This document shows positions 54,817 to 64,000 of a DNA stretch of 64,000 bases, piece by piece. This stretch comes from Achromobacter kerstersii (GTDB taxonomy: Bacteria > Pseudomonadota > Gammaproteobacteria > Burkholderiales > Burkholderiaceae_B). The stretch's first letter is position 1. Each line of letters starts with the position of its first letter. The translations under genes were made by a program, and so were the position numbers. The notes beneath the pieces were generated by a model that was not told where the DNA came from, made no database searches, and saw nothing but the letters and a program-made list of their open reading frames with translations. The DNA is taken from NCBI RefSeq assembly GCF_902859595.1, contig NZ_CADIJQ010000004.1:416107-480106 (forward strand), in the 5' to 3' direction.

Positions 54817-55619
54817 ACCAGCAAACTGGCCGCCGCCTGTACAGGTGGGACGGCCTTGGTTCGATCACGGCTTACTCCGGGTTCCGGCTGTCAGTCGGGG
54901 AACTCGCGATTCTCCGGCTGTCGCCGTCTTCTATAGCTGTAACGCAAAAGCCCCAAACGGAACTCCGTATCGGGGCTTTGTTGTATGAGAAGCGGGTAGA
55001 GGTCATCGATTCCTCACCGCGCTATGGGCTTGGCCAAAGCAACCGAGGGCTTTTTACTCGAGCGGATATACACTCGGCCGATAGACTCCGGTCATCAGGC
55101 CAATCAGGAGACCGGAAGGCAGACGCAGGGCTTACGTCGCGTATCCCTCACCGCTACGAATTGGAGCCAGAGCACACGGGCCACACCGCCCCTCGCACAA
55201 CAAAATTTCTGGTGGAGTTGGTTGGAGATCTGGGGACTGTAAACGGCATATGTTCCAGATGCCCAGAAGGCATTTCCCATGAAGAGAATTTCTTGGGCTG
55301 GGAGGCGACTCCCAACCGGCTGATCCAGGTGTTTTTTGTCGCGCATCAAGACTTGCGAGCGGATACGGCGGCGTTACTGTTCGCCTTGGCCTTAGAAGAC
55401 CTGCCTGCGCGAGGCGGCACCTCTTTGTGGGTGCTGGTAACCGTGGGCATCGACGTCGAACTGACAACCATTGAAGACCATTTCCGTCGTATCGCTGAGT
55501 GCAACTGGGTAGACATTCGGTACTCAACGGCGCCAGGCCCCGTCATCCAAGTCAAGACCACAAATATGACCGCGCTTTTAAAAGGCGCGGCAGCGGCCAG
55601 CCGCGAGGCTGACCAATAA
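54798..55619 (+). CDS. Doubtful open frame after the receiver gene
   Basis: A 273-codon frame whose last 110 residues look more protein-like (RLIQVFFVAHQDLRADTAAL, then TSLWVLVTVGIDVELTTIED). The first 140 residues run through a terminator hairpin and show no natural composition. If any gene is real here it is the 3' part from about 55250. No family recognised. Confidence 0.3.
   Translation: MARPTLNQQTGRRLYRWDGLGSITAYSGFRLSVGELAILRLSPSSIAVTQKPQTELRIGALLYEKRVEVIDSSPRYGLGQSNRGLFTRADIHSADRLRSSGQSGDRKADAGLTSRIPHRYELEPEHTGHTAPRTTKFLVELVGDLGTVNGICSRCPEGISHEENFLGWEATPNRLIQVFFVAHQDLRADTAALLFALALEDLPARGGTSLWVLVTVGIDVELTTIEDHFRRIAECNWVDIRYSTAPGPVIQVKTTNMTALLKGAAAASREADQ
54947..54984 (+). terminator. 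Terminator after the receiver gene
   Basis: AAAAGCCCC and CGGGGCTTTGTTGT flank a 16-base loop, 130 bases past the receiver stop codon. The AAAGCCCC/GGGGCTTT stem with A-rich and T-rich flanks is a bidirectional intrinsic terminator. Confidence 0.6.
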
Positions 55620-55726
55620 GCTCGCAGTCAGGTCTGCGCTTGCGGCGGCAGCGAGAAACGCAAAGCCCCATCTGTCCTGCCCCCTATGGGCTCCTTGTTC
55701 GAAACGACCTGGGCATACGTCCGGGG

Positions 55727-56068
55727 CTAATGTCGGGTGGGCGGTTCGACGAAAAAGTGCTGTGGATTGCGGCCGCCCAACTCAGCCGCCGCGAGCCAAC
55801 TTGGAATGACGCCTCGCCCTGCCCATGTTTGACCCGTCTCAGGATCTCGGTACTTCGGCGCCACTCTAGATCGCCCATCCAAGCGCACCGCCGGAGCATT
55901 CGAAGATGTTGGCGAAAGTGGCAGATAGGCAGCCGTTATCTCATCCGGCATGATTTGGGACTGATGCATCCAACGAACAATCTCGCGGACAGCTAACGCT
56001 CTCCTCTTCGCACGCAGAGCGTGTATGCGCAGCTCCAATTGACCGATTTCAGCAGACAGTCCTTTCAC
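55727..56068 (-). CDS. H-NS family DNA-binding protein
   Basis: A 113-residue nucleoid protein starting with GTG. The N-terminal half is a coiled coil for oligomerisation (EIGQLELRIHALRAKRRALA). The C-terminal DNA-binding motif reads PKYRDPETGQTWAGRGVIPS followed by WLAAAELGGR, the H-NS core (YxDxxxGxxWxGRGxxPxW). Such proteins silence AT-rich acquired DNA. Its place at the right end of the island, next to the core groESL operon, suggests it travels with the island. Confidence 0.85.
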   Translation of the reverse strand: MKGLSAEIGQLELRIHALRAKRRALAVREIVRWMHQSQIMPDEITAAYLPLSPTSSNAPAVRLDGRSRVAPKYRDPETGQTWAGRGVIPSWLAAAELGGRNPQHFFVEPPTRH

Positions 56069-56424
56069 CTCAACCCCAAGCGACGTTGAGCCACAACTTA
56101 TAGTTCATGTGAATTTTATTGCCCTAACCCCTTGATTTTGCGCTAAACGCCATTTCATTCTTAGTGAATCAGCGTAGGCAGCGTCCGCGATCGACAGCAG
56201 ACCTCCGAAGTACAGGGCCTTCAAAACCGATGGCTCAAACATAAAAAGGGACAGCACAGATTCGCTAAGTGCTTGAAGTTGCAGGGTTGACCATTTCAGG
56301 GTAGGAGAATTTGATTTCACACTTAATGAATTCCGACACTAGATGAATTTCGACAGGGGGTGCGTCCCCGATACGCCGTTATCGCCTGACCCACCTAAAA
56401 ATGTAACAGCGCAGCCTCCCCCCC
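56069..56424. other. Junction between island and core
   Basis: No gene. It contains the transposon-end-like repeats at 56319-56355, then the groES promoter. An A/T-rich stretch at about 56100-56330 separates the H-NS gene from the GC-rich core. Confidence 0.45.
56319..56355 (-). repeat. Third transposon-end-like repeat pair
   Basis: On the minus strand TGTCGAAATTCATCTAG (56355-56339) is followed by TGTCGGAATTCATTAAGTGT (56338-56319). Both share TGTCG.A.TTCAT with the ends at 23040 and 29001. The pair faces left, so an element starting at 29001 and ending at 56355 is conceivable. The pair lies about 100 bases upstream of the groES promoter. Confidence 0.5.
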
Positions 56425-56452
56425 TTGAACCCCGGAACATCATCCCTATAAT
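56425..56452 (+). promoter_or_regulatory. groESL sigma-70-type promoter
   Basis: TTGAAC at 56425-56430 and TATAAT at 56447-56452 are separated by 16 bases. The -10 box abuts the CIRCE operator, so HrcA bound there would block RNA polymerase. The -35 area (CCCCTTGAAC) is also compatible with a sigma-32 promoter, but the expected CCCCAT box is not evident. Confidence 0.7.
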
Positions 56453-56478
56453 TAGCACTCGACACCGGTGAGTGCTAA
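56452..56478 (+). promoter_or_regulatory. CIRCE operator (HrcA binding site)
   Basis: TTAGCACTC, nine bases, GAGTGCTAA: a perfect match to the CIRCE inverted repeat bound by the heat-shock repressor HrcA. It lies 54 bases before the groES start codon. Confidence 0.93.
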
Positions 56479-56532
56479 CAGCCCTCCCGGGGCTAACTGA
56501 TCATTCACTTTTTAAGCAAACAGGAGTTCCTC

Positions 56533-56820
56533 ATGGCCTTGCGTCCCCTGGGCGATCGCGTGATCGTCAAACGCCTCGAAAACGAGCGCAAGACTGCCTC
56601 GGGTATCGTCATCCCCGACAGCGCCGCAGAAAAGCCTGATCAAGGCGAAGTCGTGGCCGTCGGCCCCGGCAAGAAGACCGAAGAAGGCAAGATTCTGCCG
56701 GTCGACCTGAAGGCTGGCGACAAGGTTCTGTTCGGCAAGTACGCCGGCCAGTCCGTGAAGGTTGATGGCGAAGAACTGCTCGTCATCCGCGAGGACGAAA
56801 TCCTCGCCGTGGTTCTGTAA
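56533..56820 (+). CDS. groES: Co-chaperonin GroES
   Basis: A 95-residue GroES. It shows [20 protein letters not shown], the mobile loop [19 protein letters not shown] and the C-terminal motif [17 protein letters not shown]. It forms the heptameric lid of the GroEL folding chamber in the cytoplasm. AGGAG precedes the ATG. groEL follows after 37 bases, forming the standard operon under CIRCE control. Confidence 0.97.
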   Translation: MALRPLGDRVIVKRLENERKTASGIVIPDSAAEKPDQGEVVAVGPGKKTEEGKILPVDLKAGDKVLFGKYAGQSVKVDGEELLVIREDEILAVVL

Positions 56821-56854
56821 ACCCCGCCTCAAACGAATTTTCGAAGGAAGCTAA

Positions 56855-58498
<1,644 letters not shown>

Positions 58499-58559
58499 GT
58501 CCCGCTTCCCTTGCAAGGCCTCCCCGGCGCTACGCCGGGGAATGCAGTATCCCGAAAGA

Positions 58560-58593
58560 CCCCCGGACCTTCGCCCCGGGGGTTTTTCTTTTT
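58560..58593 (+). terminator. groESL intrinsic terminator
   Basis: CCCCCGG pairs with CCGGGGG across a nine-base loop and is followed by TTTTTCTTTTT. A second GC-rich hairpin (CCCCGGCG...CGCCGGGG) lies just upstream at about 58522-58540. Confidence 0.85.
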
Positions 58594-58602
58594 GTGGCGG
58601 CG

Positions 58603-58705
58603 CTTGTTGATTAGGCAGGCCTTGTTGATTGGGCAGGCCTTGTTGATTAGGCAGGGCTTATTGATGAGGCTGACCTCGTTGATGAGGCAGACCTTGTTGC
58701 TTCAG
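58603..58705 (+). repeat. Tandem repeat of an 18-base unit
   Basis: About six imperfect copies of CTTGTTGATTAGGCAGGC run from just after the groEL terminator. The unit drifts in later copies (CTTATTGATGAGGCTGAC). Eighteen is a multiple of three and the plus strand is open across it, but no start signal is present. Confidence 0.7.
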
Positions 58706-58800
58706 TGACTTGCGAACACGTTTGCGCACAAACTGGCGGTTTCGCCCGCGCGCATGCGTCCCTACAATGAAGGCTTCCCAGCCCCAAGCCGCCCTGCCTT

Positions 58801-60018
58801 ATGCGACTTCCCCACAGCCTGCGCGCCCTGCGTCCGTCTCAGATCGGCGGACTGTTGATGGATTCCGCCAACCAGTGGTCCAGCCACCGCGCGTCCAGCA
58901 AAGGCGCTGCGCTGGCGTTGTATATGGTGTTTTCGCTGGCGCCCATGCTGATCCTGGTGATTGCCGTGGCCGGCGCGTTCTTTGGCGAAGAGGCCGTGCG
59001 GTCGGAACTGTTCACGCAATTGCGCGACCTGACGGGCGAACGCGGCGCGGAAGTCATCCAGACGGTGTTGGCCAGCGCGCATGAATCCGGCGGCGGCTGG
59101 ATTGCCGCGCTGATTTCCATTTTTGTGCTGATCTTCAGCGCCACCACGGCCTTTGCCGAACTCAAGGCCAGCCTGGATGATTTGTGGGATGTGCCCGCCA
59201 ACCAGAAAGGCGGCATTCAGGGCATGGTGCGCAGCCGGATGCTGTCGTTTGGATTGGTGCTGGTGCTGGCGCTGTTCCTGCTGGTGTCGCTGACCGTCAA
59301 CGCTGCACTGGGCGCGGCCAGCAAATACTATGGCGACTTGTGGATGGCCTCCACCTTCGCGACGGTGGCGGACTGGCTGTCGACCTTGTTTTCCTTTTCC
59401 ATTGTGGTCGCGCTCTTCGCCGTGATCTTCAAGCTATTGCCCAGCGCCAAGATCTCTTGGCCCGACGTGATTCCGGGCGCCATGGTGACGGCCGCACTGT
59501 TCCTGGTGGGCAAGTGGGGGATCGGCCTGTATCTGAGCCGGGGTGCCGCCGTGTCGGCCTATGGCGCGGCGGGATCGCTGATTGCGCTGCTGCTGTGGAT
59601 CTACTATTCCGCGCAGATCTTTTTCTTTGGCGCGGTGTTTACACGGCAATTCGCGGTGCGATTCGGCAAGGCGGGTAAACCGCCCGCAGCCGAGACGACG
59701 CCGAAACCGCCGTCGCCTTCTTCAGCCCCGACGCAGTCACCTGCGTCAGCTCCTACGTCAGCTCCTACGTCGGCGCCAGCGTCAGCCCCTTCGTCAGCGC
59801 CTGCGTCAGCTCCTGCGTCAGCCCCTGCGTCAGCTTCTGCGTCAGCCCCTTCGTTAGCCCCGTCGTCAGGTCCTGCGTCAGCCCCCGCGTCAGCTCCTGC
59901 CTCAGCTCCTGCGTCAGCCCCTTCGTCAGCCCCCGCGTCAGCCCCCGCGTCAGCTCCCGCGTCAGCCCCCGCGTCAGCTCCTTCTTCCCTCCCCTCGAAT
60001 CGTCCTCCCGGCGCGTAA
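58801..60018 (+). CDS. YihY/BrkB family membrane protein with SAPA-repeat tail
   Basis: A 405-residue inner-membrane protein. Residues 1-290 form the six-helix YihY/BrkB domain, with ASSKGAALALYMVFSLAPML, SATTAFAELKASLDDLWDVP and YGAAGSLIALLLWIYYSAQI. The last 100 residues are almost only Ser, Ala and Pro in SAPA units, coded by a 12-base repeat (about 59741-59985). The family is widespread, and a ribonuclease or serum-resistance role has been claimed but is not established. The tail length may vary by slipped-strand changes. Confidence 0.88.
   Translation: MRLPHSLRALRPSQIGGLLMDSANQWSSHRASSKGAALALYMVFSLAPMLILVIAVAGAFFGEEAVRSELFTQLRDLTGERGAEVIQTVLASAHESGGGWIAALISIFVLIFSATTAFAELKASLDDLWDVPANQKGGIQGMVRSRMLSFGLVLVLALFLLVSLTVNAALGAASKYYGDLWMASTFATVADWLSTLFSFSIVVALFAVIFKLLPSAKISWPDVIPGAMVTAALFLVGKWGIGLYLSRGAAVSAYGAAGSLIALLLWIYYSAQIFFFGAVFTRQFAVRFGKAGKPPAAETTPKPPSPSSAPTQSPASAPTSAPTSAPASAPSSAPASAPASAPASASASAPSLAPSSGPASAPASAPASAPASAPSSAPASAPASAPASAPASAPSSLPSNRPPGA
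59741..59985 (+). repeat. 12-base coding repeat (SAPA array)
   Basis: About twenty copies of GCGTCAGCCCCT and close variants (GCGTCAGCTCCT) within the 3' end of the BrkB gene. Each unit keeps the frame, so length changes would alter only the tail. Confidence 0.85.
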
Positions 60019-60025
60019 CCCCCGC

Positions 60026-60502
60026 TCAGCCCGCGTCCTGCGATTCCAGGCCGGCCATCAGCCGCAGACATTTCAAAAACACCGGCCGCAGTTCTTCAGG
60101 AATCGGCGCCAGCACCTGCGCCTCGACTTCGGCATCCTGCGGCAGAATGCGCGCCAGCAGCGCCACGCCCTCATCCGTGATCTCCAGCGCATACGCCCGC
60201 CCGTCTTCGGCGGATCGCGTGCGGCGCACATAGCCCTTGGCCGTCATGCGCGCCATCATCTCGGCAAACGAATTGCGGTCCAGCGCGATCAACTCGGCGA
60301 TGCGGTTCTGCGTGGCGCCGGGGTTCTGATACACGGTGATCAGCAGGGCTTTCTGGCGCGGCGTCAGGTCTTCGTCCGGAAACGCCTGCACGAACAGCGC
60401 TTCGGCACGGAAGTGCGCACGGCGCAGCAGGTGCGAGGCCACTTGGGTCAGATCGAAGGACTTCAACGCGCGGGGCGAGGCGGGTCGGACAGTAGAGCTC
60501 AT
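60026..60502 (-). CDS. MarR family transcriptional regulator
   Basis: A 158-residue winged-helix regulator. The helix-turn-helix reads LTPRQKALLITVYQNPGATQ then NRIAELIALDRNSFAEMMAR, and the wing is GYVRRTRSAEDGRAYALEIT. The ATG at 60502 is chosen because GGAAG lies upstream and the family starts there; a frame from 60562 adds 20 residues. It is divergent from the aldehyde dehydrogenase and probably represses it through the palindrome at 60603. Confidence 0.85.
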   Translation of the reverse strand: MSSTVRPASPRALKSFDLTQVASHLLRRAHFRAEALFVQAFPDEDLTPRQKALLITVYQNPGATQNRIAELIALDRNSFAEMMARMTAKGYVRRTRSAEDGRAYALEITDEGVALLARILPQDAEVEAQVLAPIPEELRPVFLKCLRLMAGLESQDAG

Positions 60503-60561
60503 GGGGCTTCCAGGGTAAGACGCTTGGCGATTGTAGGCGCTGCCCCGCTCGCAAATGCGCA

Positions 60562-60590
60562 TTGACTTGAGCGGTCGCGCTGCCTATTAT
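60562..60590 (+). promoter_or_regulatory. Aldehyde dehydrogenase promoter
   Basis: TTGACT (60562-60567) and TATTAT (60585-60590) are separated by 17 bases, an excellent sigma-70 match. Transcription would start near 60597, just before the palindrome. Confidence 0.7.
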
Positions 60591-60602
60591 CCGAACAATT
60601 AG

Positions 60603-60614
60603 TACGTATACGTA
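60603..60614. promoter_or_regulatory. Palindromic operator, probable MarR site
   Basis: TACGTATACGTA is a perfect 12-base palindrome directly after the expected transcription start of the aldehyde dehydrogenase operon. MarR proteins bind such AT-rich palindromes. The partner assignment is from position only. Confidence 0.6.
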
Positions 60615-60667
60615 TTTATTTTTACCTGATTCCCGTCAGACCCGAACACCATTCAAGGGGCCCGATC

Positions 60668-62125
60668 GTGACGATCCGCCAACTGCGCAATTACATCGAC
60701 GGCCGCTTTGAAGACGGCGCGTCCACCTTCGACAAACACAGCCCCGTAGACGGCCAACGCATCGCCCAGGTGCACGAAGCCAGCCGCGATCAAGTCAACC
60801 GCGCCGTCGCCGCCGCGCATCGCGCGCTGCCGGCCTGGGCGGGCCTGTCAGTGGCGGCCCGCACCGATCACCTGCTGGCGCTGGCCGACGGCATCACACG
60901 CCGCTTCGACGACTTCCTGCAAGCCGAGATCGGCGACACCGGCAAGCCCGTCAGCTGGGCCAGCAAGATCGACATTCCACGCGGCGCCGCCAACTTCCGC
61001 GCCTTCGCGGAACTGGCCCGCACGCTGGACATGGAAAGCTACATGACCGACACGCCCGACGGCCGGCAGGCGCTGAACTACGCCTATCGCAAGCCGCTGG
61101 GCGTGGTCGGCGTGATCTCGCCCTGGAACCTGCCCCTGCTGCTCTTGACGTGGAAAGTCGCGCCCGCGCTGGCATTCGGCAACACCGTGATCATGAAGCC
61201 GTCGGAAGTCACACCCAGCACGGCCACGCTGCTGGCGGAAGTGGCGAACGACACCGGGCTGCCGGCTGGCGTGCTGAACCTGGCGCACGGGTTTGGGCCG
61301 GACTCGGCGGGGGAATTCATCACCTCGCACCCAGACATCGACGGCATCACGTTCACTGGCGAATCCGCCACGGGCGCCACCATCATGCGGGCGGTCGCGT
61401 CCGGTGTGAAGCCGGTGTCGTTTGAGCTGGGCGGCAAAAACGCCGCGCTGGTCTTCGCCGACGCCGACTTCGATGCGGCGGTGGACGGCGTCACGCGCTC
61501 GGTCTTCGCCAACTGCGGGCAAGTGTGTCTGTGCACCGAACGCGTTTACGTTGAACGCCCTATATACGACCGCTTCGTCGCCGCGCTGGCCGCGCGCGCC
61601 CGTGACATGCGCATCGGCTGGCCCATGGACCCGGATACGGAAATGGGCCCGCTGGTGTCGCGCGAGCATCGCGAGAAAGTGCTGTCGTACTTCGCGTTGG
61701 CGCGCGAAGAAGGCGCAACCGTTGTCGCGGGCGGCGGCGTGCCGGTGTTTGGCGACGCGCGCGACGCGGGCGCCTACGTCCAGCCCACCATCTGGACCGG
61801 CCTGAAAGAAGACGCGCGCTGCATCAAGGAAGAAGTGTTCGGCCCGGTCTGCCACATCGCCCCGTTCGACACCGAAGACGAAGCCATCCGCCTGGCCAAC
61901 GACACACGCTACGGCCTGGCCGCCGCCGTCTGGACGCAGAACCTCACGCGCGGACACCGCGTGGCCCAAGCCATGAAAGTCGGACTCGCCTGGGTGAACT
62001 GCTGGTTCCTGCGCGATCTGCGCACCCCATTTGGCGGCAGCGGACTATCAGGCATCGGACGCGAAGGCGGCCGCCACTCGCTGCATTTCTATACCGAGCC
62101 CACCAACGTCTGCATCAAGCTCTGA
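60668..62125 (+). CDS. Aldehyde dehydrogenase, 2-aminomuconate/2-hydroxymuconate semialdehyde type
   Basis: A 485-residue NAD-dependent aldehyde dehydrogenase. Landmarks are [20 protein letters not shown], the NAD-site [11 protein letters not shown], Glu253 (FELGGKN) and the nucleophile Cys287 ([13 protein letters not shown]). The start is GTG at 60668 with AAGGGG upstream. Neighbours decide the substrate class: the next gene encodes a RidA-type 2-aminomuconate deaminase, so oxidation of 2-aminomuconate semialdehyde to 2-aminomuconate in aminophenol or tryptophan/kynurenine meta-cleavage is likely. The hydroxymuconic analogue is the alternative. Confidence 0.88.
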   Translation: MTIRQLRNYIDGRFEDGASTFDKHSPVDGQRIAQVHEASRDQVNRAVAAAHRALPAWAGLSVAARTDHLLALADGITRRFDDFLQAEIGDTGKPVSWASKIDIPRGAANFRAFAELARTLDMESYMTDTPDGRQALNYAYRKPLGVVGVISPWNLPLLLLTWKVAPALAFGNTVIMKPSEVTPSTATLLAEVANDTGLPAGVLNLAHGFGPDSAGEFITSHPDIDGITFTGESATGATIMRAVASGVKPVSFELGGKNAALVFADADFDAAVDGVTRSVFANCGQVCLCTERVYVERPIYDRFVAALAARARDMRIGWPMDPDTEMGPLVSREHREKVLSYFALAREEGATVVAGGGVPVFGDARDAGAYVQPTIWTGLKEDARCIKEEVFGPVCHIAPFDTEDEAIRLANDTRYGLAAAVWTQNLTRGHRVAQAMKVGLAWVNCWFLRDLRTPFGGSGLSGIGREGGRHSLHFYTEPTNVCIKL

Positions 62126-62148
62126 CCCCGCACGCAAAGGAACGCACG

Positions 62149-62667
62149 ATGACCCAGCCCAATACCACCGCCGACGGCAACAAGGCCAACGCCAATACCG
62201 ACGCCGTCGCCAATACCACCGCCACCGCCACCCCCAACACCAGCACCAACACCAGCGCCACCGTCGTCGCCGGCAAAGCCACGCCCCGCGGCAAATACCC
62301 GCACATCAAACGCGCCGGTGATTTTCTCTTCGTATCAGGCACCAGCTCACGCCTGCCCGACAACCGCATCGCGGGCGCTGAAGTCGACGCCATGGGCACC
62401 ACCACGCTCGACATCCGCGTGCAAACCCGCGCCGTCATCGAGAACATCCAAGACATCCTCGCCACCGCCGGCGCCACGCTGGCCGACGTCGTCGAGATCA
62501 GTACTTTCCTGGTCAACATGAACGACTTCGGTGGATACAATCACGTCTACGGCGAGTTCTTCGACGCCGATGGCCCGGCGCGCACCACCGTCGCGGTGCA
62601 TCAGTTGCCGCACCCGCAATTGCTGATTGAGATCAAGGCGGTCGCCTACAAACCGCTGGCGCGTTAG
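62149..62667 (+). CDS. RidA family 2-aminomuconate deaminase with unusual N-terminus
   Basis: A 172-residue protein. Residues 45-172 match the deaminases of 2-aminomuconate pathways: [60 protein letters not shown] and [20 protein letters not shown]. The first 44 residues are an Asn/Thr/Ala-rich extension without homology. The gene begins 23 bases after the aldehyde dehydrogenase stop, in the same transcript. The expected reaction releases ammonia from 2-aminomuconate to give 4-oxalocrotonate. Confidence 0.85.
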   Translation: MTQPNTTADGNKANANTDAVANTTATATPNTSTNTSATVVAGKATPRGKYPHIKRAGDFLFVSGTSSRLPDNRIAGAEVDAMGTTTLDIRVQTRAVIENIQDILATAGATLADVVEISTFLVNMNDFGGYNHVYGEFFDADGPARTTVAVHQLPHPQLLIEIKAVAYKPLAR

Positions 62668-62768
62668 CCACAAGACGACGCGGCGCATGCATGATGGGCG
62701 ACGGCATTTCGTGTTCACACCAAGCACAGGACGATGGCTCGCGGCACGCCGCCCGGGCGACCGCAGGC

Positions 62769-63725
62769 ATGTCGAACTTCCGCATCACGCCCAACGCGCT
62801 CAGCCACAAGCTGAAACTGCACCAGTTGCAGATCTTCGAACGCGTGCTGGCGCGCCGCTCGTTATCGCGCGCGGCCAGTGAACTGCACCTGACCCAACCC
62901 ACCGTCACCAAAGCCATCCACGACCTGGAAGCGTTCTTCGGATCAACGCTCTTCGAACGCTCGAACCGAGGCGTCACCCCCACCGAACTGGCGCTGGTGC
63001 TGGGCCGCCGCGTACACGCCATGCTGGCCGAAGTGCGCTACATGGCCGACGACATCGACGCCGTCCTGGGCGGCGCCAGCGGCCACGTCGTCGTCGGCAC
63101 CCTGATCGCCGCGTCCGCCAAACTGCTGCCCGAAGCCATCGCCCGCCTGATGACCGACCACCCCGGCATTCAGGTCACGGTCCGCGAAGGCCCCTCGGCC
63201 CAACTCCTGCCCGCGCTCGCCACAGGCGACGTCGACATCGTCGTCGGCCGCCTGCCCGGCGCCGACATGGCATCCATTTCCGGCGTCGCCGTCGACCACC
63301 ACAAGCTCTACCGCGAATCGCTATGCCTGGTCGTCGGCGCCCAACACCCCTTGGCCACCGCGCCAGACATCTCACTGGCCGACCTGATCGACCACATCTG
63401 GATCTTGCCCGCCCCCACCTCCCCGCTACGCGCATCGGTGGAACGCACCTTCTTCGACGCCGGCCTGCGCCTGCCCACCCGCCACGTCGAGTCGCTATCC
63501 CTGCTGACCAACATCGGCATCCTGATGCACAGCAACGCGCTGGCACTCATTCCGTACGACGCCGCGGCGCAGTTTCTGTCGATGGGACTATTAGCCCGCC
63601 TGCCCACCGAGGTATTCGGAGATTTCGGCGACGTAGGATATTCCATACGAGCCGACAGGCCGATGACGCCCGCCTGCCAAAGGCTGGTGGAATATCTAAA
63701 AACCATCACGGCACAACGCGCGTAA
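62769..63725 (+). CDS. LysR family transcriptional regulator
   Basis: A 318-residue LysR regulator resembling PcaQ/GbpR types. The N-terminal helix-turn-helix is LQIFERVLARRSLSRAASEL followed by HLTQPTVTKAIHDLEAFFGS. The C-terminal ligand domain begins GHVVVGTLIAASAKLLPEAI. I chose the ATG at 62769 where the family starts; the frame upstream to 62691 has no homology. It follows the deaminase gene on the same strand after about 100 bases, so it may autoregulate with it or control an adjoining aromatic cluster outside the window. Confidence 0.88.
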   Translation: MSNFRITPNALSHKLKLHQLQIFERVLARRSLSRAASELHLTQPTVTKAIHDLEAFFGSTLFERSNRGVTPTELALVLGRRVHAMLAEVRYMADDIDAVLGGASGHVVVGTLIAASAKLLPEAIARLMTDHPGIQVTVREGPSAQLLPALATGDVDIVVGRLPGADMASISGVAVDHHKLYRESLCLVVGAQHPLATAPDISLADLIDHIWILPAPTSPLRASVERTFFDAGLRLPTRHVESLSLLTNIGILMHSNALALIPYDAAAQFLSMGLLARLPTEVFGDFGDVGYSIRADRPMTPACQRLVEYLKTITAQRA

Positions 63726-63904
63726 GGCAATGCCGATGATGGGTTACGCGCGATCACCATCAGGGCACCGATGACGTACCGCGCGCGCGTCACCCATCCT
63801 ACGAAAGCAACGAGATCAACGCAGCGCCCCCGCACAACAACATCCCGACGCAAGACACTGCCGACGCCCCACAAGGCCGCCCGCGCGGCCTGTGGTGGTT
63901 TAAT

Positions 63905-64000
63905 TTTGGTGGACACCCAGATAGGTTGAACCTAGGAGGTGAGTCATGACCAAGATAAAACGGCGTGCCTTTACGGCGGAGTTCAAGCTCGAGGCGGTGC
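63905..64000 (+). mobile_element. IS3-type insertion sequence, left end only
   Basis: TTGGTGGACACCCAGATAGG near 63906 looks like the outer end of an IS3-type element, followed 30 bases later by the transposase start. The exact end base is uncertain and the rest lies outside the window. Confidence 0.55.
63946..64000 (+). CDS. IS3 family transposase OrfA, N-terminus only
   Basis: The first 18 codons read MTKIKRRAFTAEFKLEAV, the standard start of IS3-type OrfA proteins whose helix-turn-helix follows. AGGAGGTGAGTC gives a near-perfect ribosome-binding site. The frame continues past the window end. Confidence 0.8.
   Translation, partial: MTKIKRRAFTAEFKLEAV

Noticed and set aside
58603..58705. 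Possible CRISPR array
   Set aside because: The 18-base units are directly adjacent with no spacers and there are no cas genes nearby.
59604..60071. Minus-strand frame of 155 residues made of Gly-Ala-Asp repeats
   Set aside because: It is the antisense of the SAPA-coding repeat in the BrkB gene; repeats of length divisible by three keep all frames open.
60848..61969. 373-codon minus-strand frame across the aldehyde dehydrogenase
   Set aside because: Composition is Arg/His/Gly-rich and lacks motifs; it is a shadow of the GC-biased plus-strand gene.
63308..63916. 202-codon minus-strand frame overlapping the LysR gene
   Set aside because: It overlaps the well-supported LysR gene almost fully and has no recognisable motif or start signal.

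Overview
The window looks like a chromosomal segment of a GC-rich betaproteobacterium of the Alcaligenaceae (Achromobacter/Bordetella type). This rests on the groESL operon with a CIRCE element, a BrkB/YihY protein with a long C-terminal tail, a PagP plus ArnT-like lipid A locus, a 2-aminomuconate branch, and the codon bias of the right-hand 8 kb. No database search was possible, so the genus is an inference.

Layout. Positions 1-111 are the tail of a BrkB/YihY gene. Positions 698-3198 hold a DUF1254 protein and an outer-membrane barrel protein. From about 4.3 to 56.3 kb lies a mosaic accessory region. It opens at a 3' fragment of tRNA-Gly(TCC) that resembles an integration scar. It carries three copies of a compact FimB-sized tyrosine recombinase (6007, broken; 17264; 42214), three copies of an undescribed small protein family (3598, 4008, 21981), an IS30-family element (50741-51975) and three arrays of transposon-end-like repeats (22755-23040, 29001-29132, 56319-56355). 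Its cargo falls into blocks: signalling (6979-16936: histidine kinase, receiver, AraC regulator, receiver-HD-GYP, and a giant hybrid kinase with an HPt domain); lipid A modification (18349-21471: PagP, an ArnT-like transferase and a frameshifted GT2 gene); a defence-like cassette (23871-28977: HEPN protein, PD-(D/E)XK-like protein, AbiH, HEPN-CBS fusion, Lit-like zinc protease); an envelope cluster (30209-35651); a periplasmic-type molybdenum aldehyde oxidoreductase (paoABC plus an XdhC-type chaperone) beside an AraC regulator; and a second defence-like block (DUF4238 protein, then a two-gene operon coding for an unknown protein and a 1568-residue NERD-kinase-kinase-SF1 helicase protein). The region ends with an orphan MazE-type antitoxin, a lone receiver protein and an H-NS-like silencer.

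From 56.4 kb the sequence is core-like: the groES-groEL promoter with a CIRCE operator, groES, groEL, a terminator, a BrkB protein with SAPA repeats, then a MarR regulator divergent from an aldehyde dehydrogenase, a RidA-type 2-aminomuconate deaminase and a LysR regulator. The right edge cuts the first codons of an IS3-type transposase.

The most promising undescribed systems are the HEPN-CBS fusion inside the 23.9-29.0 kb cassette and the NERD-kinase-helicase operon at 44.3-50.4 kb. The repeated recombinase module, with its start site buried in a hairpin, may be part of how this island moves.
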